DNA of 64,000 nt, taken from contig NZ_CP109444.1 in the NCBI RefSeq assembly GCF_036227225.1, forward strand, positions 4,507,501 through 4,571,500, read 5' to 3'. Below are positions 1-8,664 of the stretch, one piece after another. The notes beneath the pieces are model-generated. The model made no database searches, had not been told where the DNA came from, and saw nothing but the letters and a program-made list of their open reading frames with translations. The first letter of the stretch is position 1, and every line of letters begins with the position of its first letter. Both the position numbers and the translations under genes were made by a program. Source of the DNA: Streptomyces sp. NBC_01478 (GTDB lineage Bacteria; Actinomycetota; Actinomycetes; Streptomycetales; Streptomycetaceae).

Positions 1-150
1 GAGACCGGGCGGAAGGTCGGCAACGTCGTCATCAGCGTCGTACCGTCGAACCGACCCCCACGCCCCGCGACTTCACACTCACAGCCGCCCCTCAGACCGC
101 CCGCAGTGAGCTCCCAGCCCCAAGGCGTCCAATCCCTGTGTACGGGGTGA
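1..150 (+). CDS. Possible C-terminal end of an upstream gene (partial)
   Basis: Frame 1 is open from the first base to a TGA at 148-150 and reads ETGRKVGNVVISVVPSN followed by a proline-rich tail. The start lies outside the window. I do not recognise a family. The beta-strand-like VVISVV stretch looks protein-like, but the tail is low complexity and 50 codons is short for high-GC DNA, where open frames are common by chance. It could simply be non-coding. Confidence 0.3.
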   Translation, partial: ETGRKVGNVVISVVPSNRPPRPATSHSQPPLRPPAVSSQPQGVQSLCTG

Positions 151-183
151 TCCGATCCCGGTGCGGACGGACGGGAGGACGTC

Positions 184-861
184 GTGTTGTTCATCGTGTT
201 GGTGCTGCTGGCCCTGATCGTCGCCGAAGCGGTCGCCTTCGGCAAGAGGCAGGCCGGGGGCGGGAGTTCGAGACTTGGGTACGGCGGCGGTGCCGATGCC
301 GACGCCAACGCCGGGGCGGAGGCCGCTCGTTGGGTGGAGCGGCTCGGGGGGAGTCTGTCGACGCTCGACGCCGGTGGGAACGGCGCCGCCCGGCAGGCCC
401 TCGCCGACGCCACCGAGCGGCATCGGGCCGCCGAGGGGCAACTCGCCGTCGCCTACTCGTCGTTGCAGTACGGGCTCGTGACGCAGACCGCCATCGAGGG
501 ACTGCATCACATCCGTACCGCTCGTGGCGCGCTGGGGCTGGACCCTGGGCCCGAGTTGCCCGCGCAGGGTGCCGGTGGGCAGGTCACGGTCGGTGGGCAG
601 ACGTACACCGCCTCCGCGCAGCCGGGCACCGGCACGCCGTACTACTACCCCGGCGGAGTCGTCAACGGCCGTTCCATGCCCGGGGGTTGGTACAGCACAC
701 CCTGGTGGAAGACCGCCCTCGTCGCGGGTGCCGCCGGGGTCGGTGGCATGTTGCTCGCGGACGCGCTGTTCGACGGCTTCCACCATCACGGGCCGCACGG
801 TGGGATGTTCGGCGGTGGGCCGGGGGGACCCGGTGGGTTCGGCGGGCCGGGCCCCTTCTGA
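184..861 (+). CDS. Membrane-anchored protein with Gly/His-rich tail, unknown function
   Basis: The 225-residue product starts at a GTG preceded by a GGGAGG ribosome site. It has an N-terminal hydrophobic segment (about residues 1-18), an alanine-rich predicted helical region with paired Glu/Arg residues (about 40-110), and a second hydrophobic segment near 175-195 (WWKTALVAGAAGVGGMLLAD). The last 30 residues are almost only Gly, His, Pro and Phe. The flexible end and two membrane segments suggest a membrane protein whose tail is solvent exposed. No catalytic motif is visible. It converges on the permease gene that ends at 874, leaving only 12 bases between them. Confidence 0.75.
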   Translation: MLFIVLVLLALIVAEAVAFGKRQAGGGSSRLGYGGGADADANAGAEAARWVERLGGSLSTLDAGGNGAARQALADATERHRAAEGQLAVAYSSLQYGLVTQTAIEGLHHIRTARGALGLDPGPELPAQGAGGQVTVGGQTYTASAQPGTGTPYYYPGGVVNGRSMPGGWYSTPWWKTALVAGAAGVGGMLLADALFDGFHHHGPHGGMFGGGPGGPGGFGGPGPF

Positions 862-873
862 AACCCCCGCCCG

Positions 874-1767
874 TCAGCCCTTGTTGGCGCCCAGCGTGAG
901 GCCGCTGACGAACTGGCGCTGGAGCGCGAAGTACACGATCAGGGTCGGGATCGCGGTGAGCAGGGCGCCCGCGGCGACCAGGTTGGGGTCGGTGAAGTAC
1001 TGGCCGGAGAGGTTGTTCAGGGCGGAGGTGATCGGCATGTTCTCGCCGGTCGAGATCAGCACGATCGCCCAGAAGAAGTCGTTGTAGATCCAGATGGAGA
1101 GCAGCGTGGCCAGGGCCGCCATCGCCGGCTTGCAGAGCGGGAGCACGATCTGCCAGTACATCCGCCACACCGACGCGCCGTCGACCAGCGCCGCCTCGGT
1201 CAGCTCGTCCGGCAGCATCCGCATGTAGTTGCTCAGCACGAAGGCGCAGAAGCCTGATTGGAACGCCACGTGGATGAGGACCAGGCCCAGCGCGGAGTCG
1301 TAGAGCTTGCCGCTCATCGTGATGCCGGGGAGGTCGATCAGCAGGTACATGCGGTACAGCGGGGTGATGATGACCTGCTGGGGCAGCAGGTTGCCGGCCG
1401 TGAAGACCAGCAGCAGGAAGATGTTGAGCCGGAAGTCGAAGCGGCTGACGTAGAACGCGACCATCGACGCCAGCAGCAGCGTGAGCAGCACGGCCGGGAC
1501 CGCGATGATCAGTGTGTTGACGAAGTAGTGGATCATGTCGGACTGCTGGAACGCGTTCTTGAAGTTGTCGAGGTTCAGCTTGTCCGGCCAGGAAACGTAC
1601 CCCTTGTTGCTGGTCTCGGAGTACGGGCGCAGGGCCGCGTAGACCGCCCACAGCAGCGGGGCGAGCCAGGCCAGCGAGGTGACGACGAGGAACGTGTGCA
1701 GCAGGACCCGGGCGGGGCGGAGCGGGGTGCGCTGCTTCACGCCGAGTGCGGCGGTGGGGGTGGTCAT
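874..1767 (-). CDS. Carbohydrate ABC transporter permease (MalG type)
   Basis: This 297-residue inner-membrane permease has about six hydrophobic segments. The ABC-permease EAA loop near residue 195 (EAALVDGASVWRMYWQIVLP) contacts the ATPase. It is the third gene of a solute-binding protein/permease/permease operon; its ATG overlaps the upstream stop by 4 bases (ATGA), so translation is probably coupled. No ATPase gene is present. In Streptomyces such importers often share the general ATPase MsiK encoded elsewhere, so MsiK is the likely energiser (inference). The sugar cannot be read from the sequence, although the next gene leftward on the strand is a chitinase. Confidence 0.9.
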   Translation of the reverse strand: MTTPTAALGVKQRTPLRPARVLLHTFLVVTSLAWLAPLLWAVYAALRPYSETSNKGYVSWPDKLNLDNFKNAFQQSDMIHYFVNTLIIAVPAVLLTLLLASMVAFYVSRFDFRLNIFLLLVFTAGNLLPQQVIITPLYRMYLLIDLPGITMSGKLYDSALGLVLIHVAFQSGFCAFVLSNYMRMLPDELTEAALVDGASVWRMYWQIVLPLCKPAMAALATLLSIWIYNDFFWAIVLISTGENMPITSALNNLSGQYFTDPNLVAAGALLTAIPTLIVYFALQRQFVSGLTLGANKG

Positions 1768-2744
1768 GCGCGCCGCTCCTTCCGGAAGGTCGCGATCAGG
1801 TACGGGATGATGACCACGAGGGAGATGACCAGCAGGACGACGGCGATCGCCGACCCGTAGCCGATCCGGCTGGACTCACCGATGATGTTGTTGGTGATCA
1901 GGATCGACAGCAACTCGGTGCCCTGGGCGCCCTTGTTGAAGACGTAGACCAGGTCGAAGGCGCGCAGCGACTCGATGATGGTGACGACCAGGACGACCGT
2001 GTTGGTGGGGCGCAGCGTCGGGAAGATGACGTTCTTGAACGTCTGCCACTCGTTCGCGCCGTCCAGTGCGGAGGCCTCGCGCAGGGACGGGTCGACGCCC
2101 TTCAGGCCGGCCAGGTACAGGATCATCATGTAGCCGGCGTGCCGCCAGGAAGCGGCGATCAGGACGGCCCACAGGTTGAGCTTGGGGTCGCCGATCCAGT
2201 CGATGTAGTGGCCTGGCTTGTTGGCCCCGATGAGGCTGTTGATCAGGCCGGTGTCGGGGTTGTAGATGAGCTGCCAGACGAAGCCGGTGACCGCCAGCGA
2301 CATGACGACCGGCAGGAAGAACGCGGTCTGGTAGACGCGGCTGAAGCGGATCTTCTTGTCCAACTGGACGGCCAGGAACAGGCCGAAGGGCGTCGGCAGC
2401 AGGATGAGCACGACGAACCAGATGATGTTGTGCTCGAGGGCCGGCCAGAACTGCGGGTTGTCGTTGAACAGCTCCTTGAAGTTGGCCAGCCCCACCCACT
2501 TGATCGAGTCGAAGCCGATGCCGTCCCAGGACGTGAAGGCCAGGGCGATCGAGGCGAGGGCGGTGACCCAGACCAGGGCCACGTGCAGGACCGTCGGCGC
2601 GCCCGCCATGAAGGCGAGCGTGATGCGGTCACGGCGGGTCAGCAGGCGCTTGGCGCCCTGCGGGACCCGCTTGTTCTCGGGTGCGGGGCCCGGAGGCGGA
2701 ACGGCGTCCGCCTCCGGGCTCGTCGTAGTCGTCTCGGAGATCAT
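1764..2744 (-). CDS. Carbohydrate ABC transporter permease (MalF type)
   Basis: The 326-residue permease partners the MalG-type gene. The start chosen is the ATG at 2744 (MISETTTT), which overlaps the stop of the binding-protein gene by 4 bases; a longer open frame upstream is only a shadow of that gene. The N-terminal 40 residues are cytoplasmic and proline-rich. Six hydrophobic segments follow, and the EAA loop is visible (REASALDGANEWQTFKNVIFP). With the neighbouring permease it would form the membrane channel of a CUT1-type sugar importer. Confidence 0.9.
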   Translation of the reverse strand: MISETTTTSPEADAVPPPGPAPENKRVPQGAKRLLTRRDRITLAFMAGAPTVLHVALVWVTALASIALAFTSWDGIGFDSIKWVGLANFKELFNDNPQFWPALEHNIIWFVVLILLPTPFGLFLAVQLDKKIRFSRVYQTAFFLPVVMSLAVTGFVWQLIYNPDTGLINSLIGANKPGHYIDWIGDPKLNLWAVLIAASWRHAGYMMILYLAGLKGVDPSLREASALDGANEWQTFKNVIFPTLRPTNTVVLVVTIIESLRAFDLVYVFNKGAQGTELLSILITNNIIGESSRIGYGSAIAVVLLVISLVVIIPYLIATFRKERRA

Positions 2745-4039
2745 GAGGAGGCGAAGATCGTCTTCTTCTGGCGCTCGATCGAGGTCAGCAGACTGTCGAC
2801 GCCCTTGGGGTTCTGGAGGAACTTCTGCAGTCCGGGCTGCATCACCGTCGAGGTGAAGTCCGGCCGCGAGTCGCGGTCCATGAACTGGGTGAGACTCTTG
2901 GCGGCGCCGATCATGTCGAACGCCTTCTTCTGCAGCGGCGAGTACGCGGAGGTGTCGGCCTTGCTGGAGGCGGCCACCACGCTCGGGTCGGTCTTGAGGT
3001 ACAACTGCTCGGCCGCCGGGGTGCCCAGGTACTCCAGGAGCTTGACGACACCGTCGTGGTTCTTCGGGGACTTGCTGACCATGAAGCCGTCGGTGGGCGC
3101 CTCGACGGTGTCCTGGCCGTACGCGGAGTTGATCACCGGGAACGGGAAGAAGTCGAGGTCGTCGAGGTCGGCCTTGACGGTGAACTGCTGCGCCACGAAG
3201 GAGCCCAGCAGGTACATGCCGGACTTCTTCGACACCACGCCCTGGGCGGCGTCCTGCCAGGTGCGGCCCATGAAGCCGTCCTGGTGGTACGGGAGGAGCT
3301 CGGCCCAGTGGTCGAAGACCGCCTTGACCTTGGGGTCGGTCCACGCCTCCTTGCCGGCCATCAGGGACTTGTGGAAGTCGTAGCCGTTGAGCCGGAAGTT
3401 GATCTGGTCGAAGGTGCCCATCGCCGGCCAGGCGTCCTTGTCGCCGAAGGCGATCGGGACCAGTCCGTCGCTCTTCATCTTCTTGCACAGGGCGACCAGT
3501 TCGTCCCACGTGGTGGGGACGGTGTAGCCCTTGTCCGCGAAGACGCTCTTGCGGTAGAAGATCGCCCACGGGTACGTGGTCAGCGGCACGAAGTAGTACT
3601 TGCCGTCCTCGCCCTTGCTGAGCTGCTTCATCGCGTCGGGGAAGTTGTCCCCGATCTTCGCCCAGACGTCGTCGATGGACGTGGCGAGCTTCTTGGCCGC
3701 GAAGAACTGCATGCGGTACCCGGCGAACCAGTTGAACACGTCGTCCGGCGTGCCCTGGAGGTAGGAGTTGATCTGCTCCTGGAAGGTGTTGTGGTCCTTC
3801 GTGTTGACCTTGACGGTGACGCCGGAGGTCTTCTTGAAGTCCGCGTAGACGCTCGCGAACGCCTTCTTCGGCACCGCGTCGGACGCGTTGGAGCCGAGGG
3901 TGACGGTCTTCGGGTCGGACGAGCTACCACTGCTGCCGCACGCGCTCAGCAGGGGTATGCCGGCTCCGAGGACGGCTGCGCCGCCTATCCCGCGCAGGAC
4001 GGAGCGGCGGCTGGCAGCAGGGAGGGAGAAGTCGGGCAT
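2741..4039 (-). CDS. Extracellular sugar-binding lipoprotein (family 1 SBP)
   Basis: This 432-residue protein captures the substrate outside the cell for the two downstream permeases. The N-terminus has a twin-arginine motif (SRRSVLRG) and a lipobox LLSAC at about residues 30-34, so it is probably a Tat-exported lipoprotein anchored at Cys34. The mature part has the typical alternating alpha/beta layout and aromatic residues (NWFAGYRM, YPWAIFYRKS) of ABC sugar-binding proteins. It is the first gene of a three-gene operon transcribed from the promoter near 4135-4164. The substrate is unknown; a chitin-derived sugar would fit the adjacent chitinase but is not shown. Confidence 0.9.
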   Translation of the reverse strand: MPDFSLPAASRRSVLRGIGGAAVLGAGIPLLSACGSSGSSSDPKTVTLGSNASDAVPKKAFASVYADFKKTSGVTVKVNTKDHNTFQEQINSYLQGTPDDVFNWFAGYRMQFFAAKKLATSIDDVWAKIGDNFPDAMKQLSKGEDGKYYFVPLTTYPWAIFYRKSVFADKGYTVPTTWDELVALCKKMKSDGLVPIAFGDKDAWPAMGTFDQINFRLNGYDFHKSLMAGKEAWTDPKVKAVFDHWAELLPYHQDGFMGRTWQDAAQGVVSKKSGMYLLGSFVAQQFTVKADLDDLDFFPFPVINSAYGQDTVEAPTDGFMVSKSPKNHDGVVKLLEYLGTPAAEQLYLKTDPSVVAASSKADTSAYSPLQKKAFDMIGAAKSLTQFMDRDSRPDFTSTVMQPGLQKFLQNPKGVDSLLTSIERQKKTIFASS

Positions 4040-4134
4040 GAACGGCTCCTGACGGACAGGGTTCGGCCGGAATGCGCCACGCCCCAGGTCGTCGTAACCG
4101 ACCAGAAACCAACGCGACCAAACACGGTGGCGTA

Positions 4135-4164
4135 ATAACAGTCCTATGTCTGGTCATGCGTCAA
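4135..4164 (-). promoter_or_regulatory. Candidate sigma-70-like promoter of the sugar ABC operon
   Basis: On the minus strand, TTGACG (complement of 4159-4164) is followed after 18 bases by TGTTAT (complement of 4135-4140), about 95 bases before the binding-protein start. This is an unusually AT-rich patch. No DasR-type operator (TGGTCTAGACCA core) is visible here. Confidence 0.5.
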
Positions 4165-4209
4165 CACCCGCCGCCTTCATTTGTCGAAACGTAATCGACA
4201 CTCAGGAGC

Positions 4210-4251
4210 AAAAGGAGCGAACGTACGGCCGAGTGACCGTACGTCCGCTCC
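4210..4251 (-). terminator. Rho-independent terminator of the chitinase gene
   Basis: On the minus strand a 15-bp stem with one mismatch (GGAGCGgACGTACGG / CCGTACGTtCGCTCC) and an 8-base loop is followed by TTTT. It lies about 50 bases after the chitinase stop and insulates it from the sugar ABC operon promoter. Confidence 0.8.
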
Positions 4252-4303
4252 GGGGAGGCTGGGGCACAGGGGCCGCGAGGGACCCCTGGGGCCCGTGGGG
4301 CGC

Positions 4304-5776
4304 CTACTGGAAGGCCGCGAAGGCCTTGGTGAAGGCGGACGTGCCCTGGACGACCGAACTGCAGGTCGCGTCCGCGGTGGGCTTGGCGCCGCCGGGGCAC
4401 TGCTTGTCGCGAGTCGCGGACCACATCGAGAGGCCGCCCAGACCCTTCGCTTTCGCGAAGGCGGCCAACCCGTTCGCGTCCTCGACCGTGAAGACCTCCG
4501 ATGACACGTCGTTGACGCCGATCATCGGGGTCACTGCAACCGCTTTCCATGCAGCAGCGTCAGAGAGCCCGAGAACACTCTTGACTTGGGCTTGTGTAGC
4601 AGTAGCCGCTTGCTGTGAGTACGTTCCCATATTTCCGGAGTACGCCGGTCCGTAATCCATCGCCATGATGTTGACCGTATTGATCTTCACGCCGTTGGAC
4701 TTGGCATTGGACAACAGGTTCACCCCGTCCTGGGTCAGACCCTCGGGCATCACGGGGAGCGTGTAGGAGACGTCCAGGTTCGGGTGCTGCTGCTGGAGCT
4801 TCGCTGTCGCCTGGGCGCGGATCGTGTTCGCCGCCGTGTTGGGCAGCGCGGCTCCCTCGATGTCGAAGTCGACCTTGGTGAGGCCGTACGCGTCCACGAC
4901 CTTGCCGTAGGCCGTCGCCAGCGCGCTCGCCGAACCGCACGTCGTCGCCAGCTCGGAGCCGGACGCGCCGCCGAAGGAGACCCGCACGTCGCCGCCCTTG
5001 GCGCGCAGCGCGCCGATCTGGGCGGCCACACCGTCGCTCCCGAGATCCGACACACCTCCCCACTTCGGGGTGCAGCCGCCGCCGTCGGTGATGAAGGCGA
5101 GGTTGTAGTTCTTCACGCCGGTCGCGGTGACGTTGGCGAGCAGGTCGAAGGCGGGGTAGAGGGAGGTGTCGACGTAGGGGGCGAAGCCCGCGCCGGTCGT
5201 CGTGCCGGTGCCGCTGCTCGGGGTCGGGGTCGGAGTGGGCGTGGGCGTGGCCGTCCGGGTGGGAGTGGGCGTGGCCGTCGGCTTGGCGGTCGGCGTCGGT
5301 GTGGGCGTGGGCGTCCCCGTGGGGCGGCCGGTCGGCTCGGGGGTCGCGGTGCCGTCCGTCGAGCACTTGGCGTTGTCGATGAGGCAACCGGTCGGCTGGC
5401 CCGTGCCGTTGACCACGAAGCCGACCGTGGCCGACTCGCCGGCCGCGAGACCGTCCGGGTCCCACTTCGGCGGCTTCACGGTGATGTGCTGCCCGCTCAC
5501 ACTCGACTCGGCGTTCCACAGCGAGCTCAGCTTCGAACCGGACGGCAGGTCGAACTCCAGCGTCCAGTCCTTCTCCCGGGCACCGGTCGTGTTGGTGACG
5601 ACGTACTGCGCGGTGTACCCCGTCGACCACTCGCTGGTCCTGGTGTAGGCCGCGCCGACGCTCGCCGCCTGGGCGCTGCCGGTCAGCATGATCGCGCCGC
5701 CACCGACCACCGCCGCGGCGACCGCTCCGCCGATCGCCTTGTTCCTGTTGCTGATCCTGCGCCGGTGGGTGCTCAT
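4304..5776 (-). CDS. Secreted chitinase: CBM2-like domain, Pro/Thr linker, GH18
   Basis: The 490-residue enzyme is predicted to hydrolyse chitin outside the cell. From the ATG at 5776 the order is: signal peptide to about residue 37 (GSAQA|AS), a cellulose/chitin-binding CBM2-like domain (about 38-140), a Pro-Thr repeat linker (about 145-190) and a GH18 barrel (about 200-490). The catalytic motif reads TKVDFDIE, giving Asp303, Asp305 and the proton donor Glu307. The first Asp of the usual DxxDxDxE motif is Thr here. An upstream in-frame ATG would add 23 Cys/His-rich residues and is unlikely. A terminator follows the gene. No DasR site was seen upstream. Confidence 0.9.
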   Translation of the reverse strand: MSTHRRRISNRNKAIGGAVAAAVVGGGAIMLTGSAQAASVGAAYTRTSEWSTGYTAQYVVTNTTGAREKDWTLEFDLPSGSKLSSLWNAESSVSGQHITVKPPKWDPDGLAAGESATVGFVVNGTGQPTGCLIDNAKCSTDGTATPEPTGRPTGTPTPTPTPTAKPTATPTPTRTATPTPTPTPTPSSGTGTTTGAGFAPYVDTSLYPAFDLLANVTATGVKNYNLAFITDGGGCTPKWGGVSDLGSDGVAAQIGALRAKGGDVRVSFGGASGSELATTCGSASALATAYGKVVDAYGLTKVDFDIEGAALPNTAANTIRAQATAKLQQQHPNLDVSYTLPVMPEGLTQDGVNLLSNAKSNGVKINTVNIMAMDYGPAYSGNMGTYSQQAATATQAQVKSVLGLSDAAAWKAVAVTPMIGVNDVSSEVFTVEDANGLAAFAKAKGLGGLSMWSATRDKQCPGGAKPTADATCSSVVQGTSAFTKAFAAFQ

Positions 5777-5886
5777 CGCGTGCCTGCTCTCGCTGTCCGC
5801 CTGGGAGTGGGTGCGGCAGCACGCTAGCGATCCGGAATCGGGCAAAGTGCCTGATCCGGGCGGGGGTCGGCGATCTTAGGGTGCGC

Positions 5887-7290
5887 TTAAGGGAGGGATC
5901 GGGAACGGTTAAAGGTAGAGACCAATCTGCCGCGCCGACGCCGTCGTACGGCCCCTCGATGCCCCTTGCGCTCCGGCTCCCGCCCGTCGAGCTGGATCCA
6001 GATCCGCACCTCCGTGCCGCCGAGCATCGAGGAGCCGATCCGGACGTCCCCGCCCGTCGACTCCGCGAGCCGGCGCACGATGTCCAGCCCGAGCCCGGTC
6101 GACCCGTCGCTGCCGGAACCGCGCCCGCGCGCCATCGCCGCCTCGGGATCGCGTATGCCGGAGCCCGCGTCGGAGACGAGCACGATCACCGCGTCCTCGC
6201 TGTTGTGCACGTCGACCGCGAAGGCCGTGCCCTCGGGGGTGTGCCGGAACACGTTGCCCAGCAGGGCGTCGAGGGAGGCGACCAGGTCGGCGCGGGCCAC
6301 GGGTATCCGCACCGGCCGCTCCACCCCGGCCACCCGCACCTTGCGGCCCTCGTCCTCGGCGAGCGCGGACCAGAACCGCATCCGCTCGCGCACCACCTCG
6401 GCCGCGTCGCATCCGGCACCGGGCCCGGCGGCCACGGTCTGCGGCTTGGCCTCGCGCGCGGTCCGGATGATCGTGTCGACCTCCCGCTCCAACTGCGCGA
6501 CGGCGGTCCGCGTCTGCTCGGCGGCGGGCCCGTCCCCGAGCGAGGCCGCGTTGAGCCGCAGCACGGTGAGGGGGGTGCGGAGGCGGTGCGACAGGTCGGC
6601 CGCCAACTCCCTTTCGTTCGCCAGCAGTTGTACGACCTGGTCGGCCATGGAGTTGAACGCCACTGCCGCCAGCCGTAGTTCGGTCGGCCCCTCCTCGGGC
6701 ACCCGTGCGCCCAGCTTCCCCTCCCCCAGTTCCTGCGCGCCCTCGACGAGGCGCTGCGCGGGCTGCACCATCCGTACGCCCAGCCGGTCGGCGACCGCGA
6801 CGGACCCGACGATCAGCGCGAGGCCGACCCCGGCGAGCACCGCCCAGGCCGTGCCGACGCCGTTGCTGACCTCGGACTCCGGGACGTACACCTCGACGAC
6901 GGATATCTCGCCGGAGCTGAGCGCGACAGGCTGCAACAGGACGGAGCCGCCGGGCACTTCGGTGGTGGAGGCGCGGCCCAGCTTCCGTATGGTCGCGATG
7001 TCCTTGTCTGCGGCGCGCTGCCTGCCGATGTCGAGGGCGGCCTTCCCCTCCCCCGCCGGTATGTGGACGGCCATCCCGGAGTCCGCACCGGCCGAGGCGA
7101 CGACCTTTTCCAACTGGTCCCGGTCGGTGGTGATGGAGAGCGCGGGGGCGACGGCGGCGGCCTCCCGCTCGGCGTTCGAGAAGGCGCGGTCGCGGGCCAT
7201 CTCCTTGATGACGAGCCCGAGCGGCACCGCGAAGGCGACGACGACCATGGCCGCGATCGCCAGACAGACCCTGACCAGTGCCCACCTCAT
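5887..7290 (-). CDS. Sensor histidine kinase of a two-component system
   Basis: The 467-residue membrane kinase starts at the ATG that overlaps the response-regulator stop by 4 bases. Transmembrane segments lie at about 8-28 and 148-170 and bracket a roughly 115-residue extracytoplasmic sensor region. A HAMP domain follows. The phospho-acceptor box is DLSHRLRTPL (His235). The ATP-binding lobe shows an N box (GNVFRHTPEG), G1 (SDAGSGI) and G2 (GLGLDIVRRLAES). The C-terminus ends in an Arg-rich tail. It should phosphorylate the regulator encoded just upstream; the signal is unknown. Confidence 0.93.
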   Translation of the reverse strand: MRWALVRVCLAIAAMVVVAFAVPLGLVIKEMARDRAFSNAEREAAAVAPALSITTDRDQLEKVVASAGADSGMAVHIPAGEGKAALDIGRQRAADKDIATIRKLGRASTTEVPGGSVLLQPVALSSGEISVVEVYVPESEVSNGVGTAWAVLAGVGLALIVGSVAVADRLGVRMVQPAQRLVEGAQELGEGKLGARVPEEGPTELRLAAVAFNSMADQVVQLLANERELAADLSHRLRTPLTVLRLNAASLGDGPAAEQTRTAVAQLEREVDTIIRTAREAKPQTVAAGPGAGCDAAEVVRERMRFWSALAEDEGRKVRVAGVERPVRIPVARADLVASLDALLGNVFRHTPEGTAFAVDVHNSEDAVIVLVSDAGSGIRDPEAAMARGRGSGSDGSTGLGLDIVRRLAESTGGDVRIGSSMLGGTEVRIWIQLDGREPERKGHRGAVRRRRRGRLVSTFNRSRSLP

Positions 7291-7991
7291 CGCTGCGACT
7301 CCGCTCCCGGTGGCTCCAGCTTCACGCCGACACCCCGCAGGGTGTGCAGATAGCGCGGCCGGGCCGCCGTCTCCCCCAACTTCCGGCGCAGCCAGGACAG
7401 ATGGACGTCGATGGTCTGGTCGTCGCCGTAGGACTGCTGCCACACCTCGGCGAGGAGTTCCTTGCGCGGGACGACGACTCCGGGCCTTCCGGCGAGGAAG
7501 GCGAGGAGGTCGAACTCGCGGCGGGTCAGGTCGAGTCGGACGCCGTCGAGGTCGGCCTGGCGGCGCAGCGGATCGACCGTGAGGCCGCCGACGCGGAGGA
7601 CCGTGGACGGGGGTGCCTCGCCGGTGGCGGCACGGGAGCGTCGGAGGACCGCGGACATGCGGGCGGAGAGATGGTCGACCGAGAAGGGCTTGGTGAGGTA
7701 GTCGTCCGCGCCCGCGTTCAGCAGCCGGACGATCTCCGTCTCGTCGTCCCGCGCGGTGGCGATGATCACGGGGACGTCCGTGATCCCGCGCAGCATCTTC
7801 AGGGCCTCGGACCCGTCCAGGTCGGGCAGTCCGAGGTCCAGGATGACCACGTCGAAACGGAAATGGGCGACCTCGCGCAGCGCCTCAAGTGCCGTACCGA
7901 CACTGCGCACCGTGTGTGCGGCGTCGGTCAGATGCCGGATGAGGGCCGAGCGTACGAACTGGTCGTCCTCGACCACGAGCACACTTGCCAT
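7287..7991 (-). CDS. OmpR-family response regulator
   Basis: The 234-residue regulator has a receiver domain (about 1-120) with the acidic pocket at Asp9/Asp10, phospho-acceptor Asp52 (VVILDLGLPDLDG) and the conserved TKPF lysine near residue 101. A winged-helix DNA-binding domain follows (RREFDLLAFLAG, WLRRKLGE, LHTLRGVGVKLE). It is the first gene of the pair and overlaps the kinase gene by 4 bases. The upstream gap contains two DnaA boxes. The target genes are unknown. Confidence 0.94.
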   Translation of the reverse strand: MASVLVVEDDQFVRSALIRHLTDAAHTVRSVGTALEALREVAHFRFDVVILDLGLPDLDGSEALKMLRGITDVPVIIATARDDETEIVRLLNAGADDYLTKPFSVDHLSARMSAVLRRSRAATGEAPPSTVLRVGGLTVDPLRRQADLDGVRLDLTRREFDLLAFLAGRPGVVVPRKELLAEVWQQSYGDDQTIDVHLSWLRRKLGETAARPRYLHTLRGVGVKLEPPGAESQR

Positions 7992-8032
7992 GCGCCGCAC
8001 CGTACGCCATGCGGGCGACCCGCATCCGGGCC

Positions 8033-8058
8033 TGTGGACAACTCCCGCCTGTGGACAA
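8033..8058 (-). promoter_or_regulatory. Two consensus DnaA boxes in direct orientation
   Basis: The sequence TGTGGACAA occurs at 8033-8041 and again at 8050-8058. It is the complement of TTGTCCACA, the preferred Streptomyces DnaA box, and the copies start 17 bases apart. They lie in the 111-base divergent gap between the response regulator (start 7991) and a secreted-protein gene (start 8103), so DnaA could bind here and influence either promoter or act as a titration site. Confidence 0.6.
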
Positions 8059-8102
8059 AGCCATGGCCAACGGTGGGACACCCGTGGGGCGCGTGAGGCA
8101 GT

Positions 8103-8651
8103 ATGGCCGCGATGCCCAGAGGACTCGTCAACGGATTCATCCACGTGCTGGCCTGGTCGCTCGCCACCGGCGCGGCGGTCACGCTGTCCTGGTGGGGCGT
8201 CCACACGGTCATGACGGGCACGGCCTACGACCCGCCGCGCGCCCTGCCCATCACGGCGGCCGGCGCGAGCGCGCAGGAGGCGACGCCGCCGGCCGAGCCT
8301 TCGGTGCGGGCGGAGTCGTCGCCGAGCCCGACCAGCACCCCGACACCGACCCGCACCCCGAATCCGACCCCCGCGGAGACGGCGACCGCGAGCCCGGCCC
8401 CCTCCGCCTCCGTCTCCACCTCCGGCCAGGTCAAGAGCTACGACACCGACGGCGGGCGGGTGGTGCTCGAACTCGACTTCACGCCGGCCTATGTGACGCT
8501 CGTGTCGGCGACGCCGGGTACGGGCTGGTCGATGCAGGTGTGGAAGACGCCGTCCTGGCTCCGGGTGGAGTTCACCAAGGGCACGGGCAAGGTGTCGGTG
8601 ATCTGCACCTGGCACGACGGGGCGCCGCGGGTGGATGTGGGCAACTACTAG
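8103..8651 (+). CDS. Single-span membrane or secreted protein, unknown function
   Basis: The 182-residue product has an N-terminal hydrophobic segment (about 9-35, HVLAWSLATGAAVTLSWW) that could be a signal anchor. A Ser/Thr/Pro-rich linker (about 60-100, including TSTPTPTRTPNPTP) leads to a compact C-terminal beta-rich domain (about 105-182; VVLELDFTPAYVTLVSATPG, WRVEFTKG-like, VSVICTWHDGAPRV). A start at 8112 is also possible. The layout suggests an extracytoplasmic domain on a stalk. The family is not recognised. Confidence 0.75.
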   Translation: MAAMPRGLVNGFIHVLAWSLATGAAVTLSWWGVHTVMTGTAYDPPRALPITAAGASAQEATPPAEPSVRAESSPSPTSTPTPTRTPNPTPAETATASPAPSASVSTSGQVKSYDTDGGRVVLELDFTPAYVTLVSATPGTGWSMQVWKTPSWLRVEFTKGTGKVSVICTWHDGAPRVDVGNY

Positions 8652-8664
8652 ACGGGCGTGGCCT

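Noticed and set aside
138..899. 253-codon plus-strand frame overlapping the first membrane-protein gene
   Set aside because: Arg-rich shadow; the frame starting at 184 has a ribosome site and real membrane segments.
5202..5330. Dense short repeats that could suggest a repeat array
   Set aside because: They are the DNA of the Pro-Thr linker in the chitinase gene, not CRISPR or a satellite outside genes.
8033..8058. Possible replication origin because of DnaA boxes
   Set aside because: Only two boxes, no AT-rich unwinding element, and none of the usual origin genes (dnaA, dnaN, gyrB) nearby.
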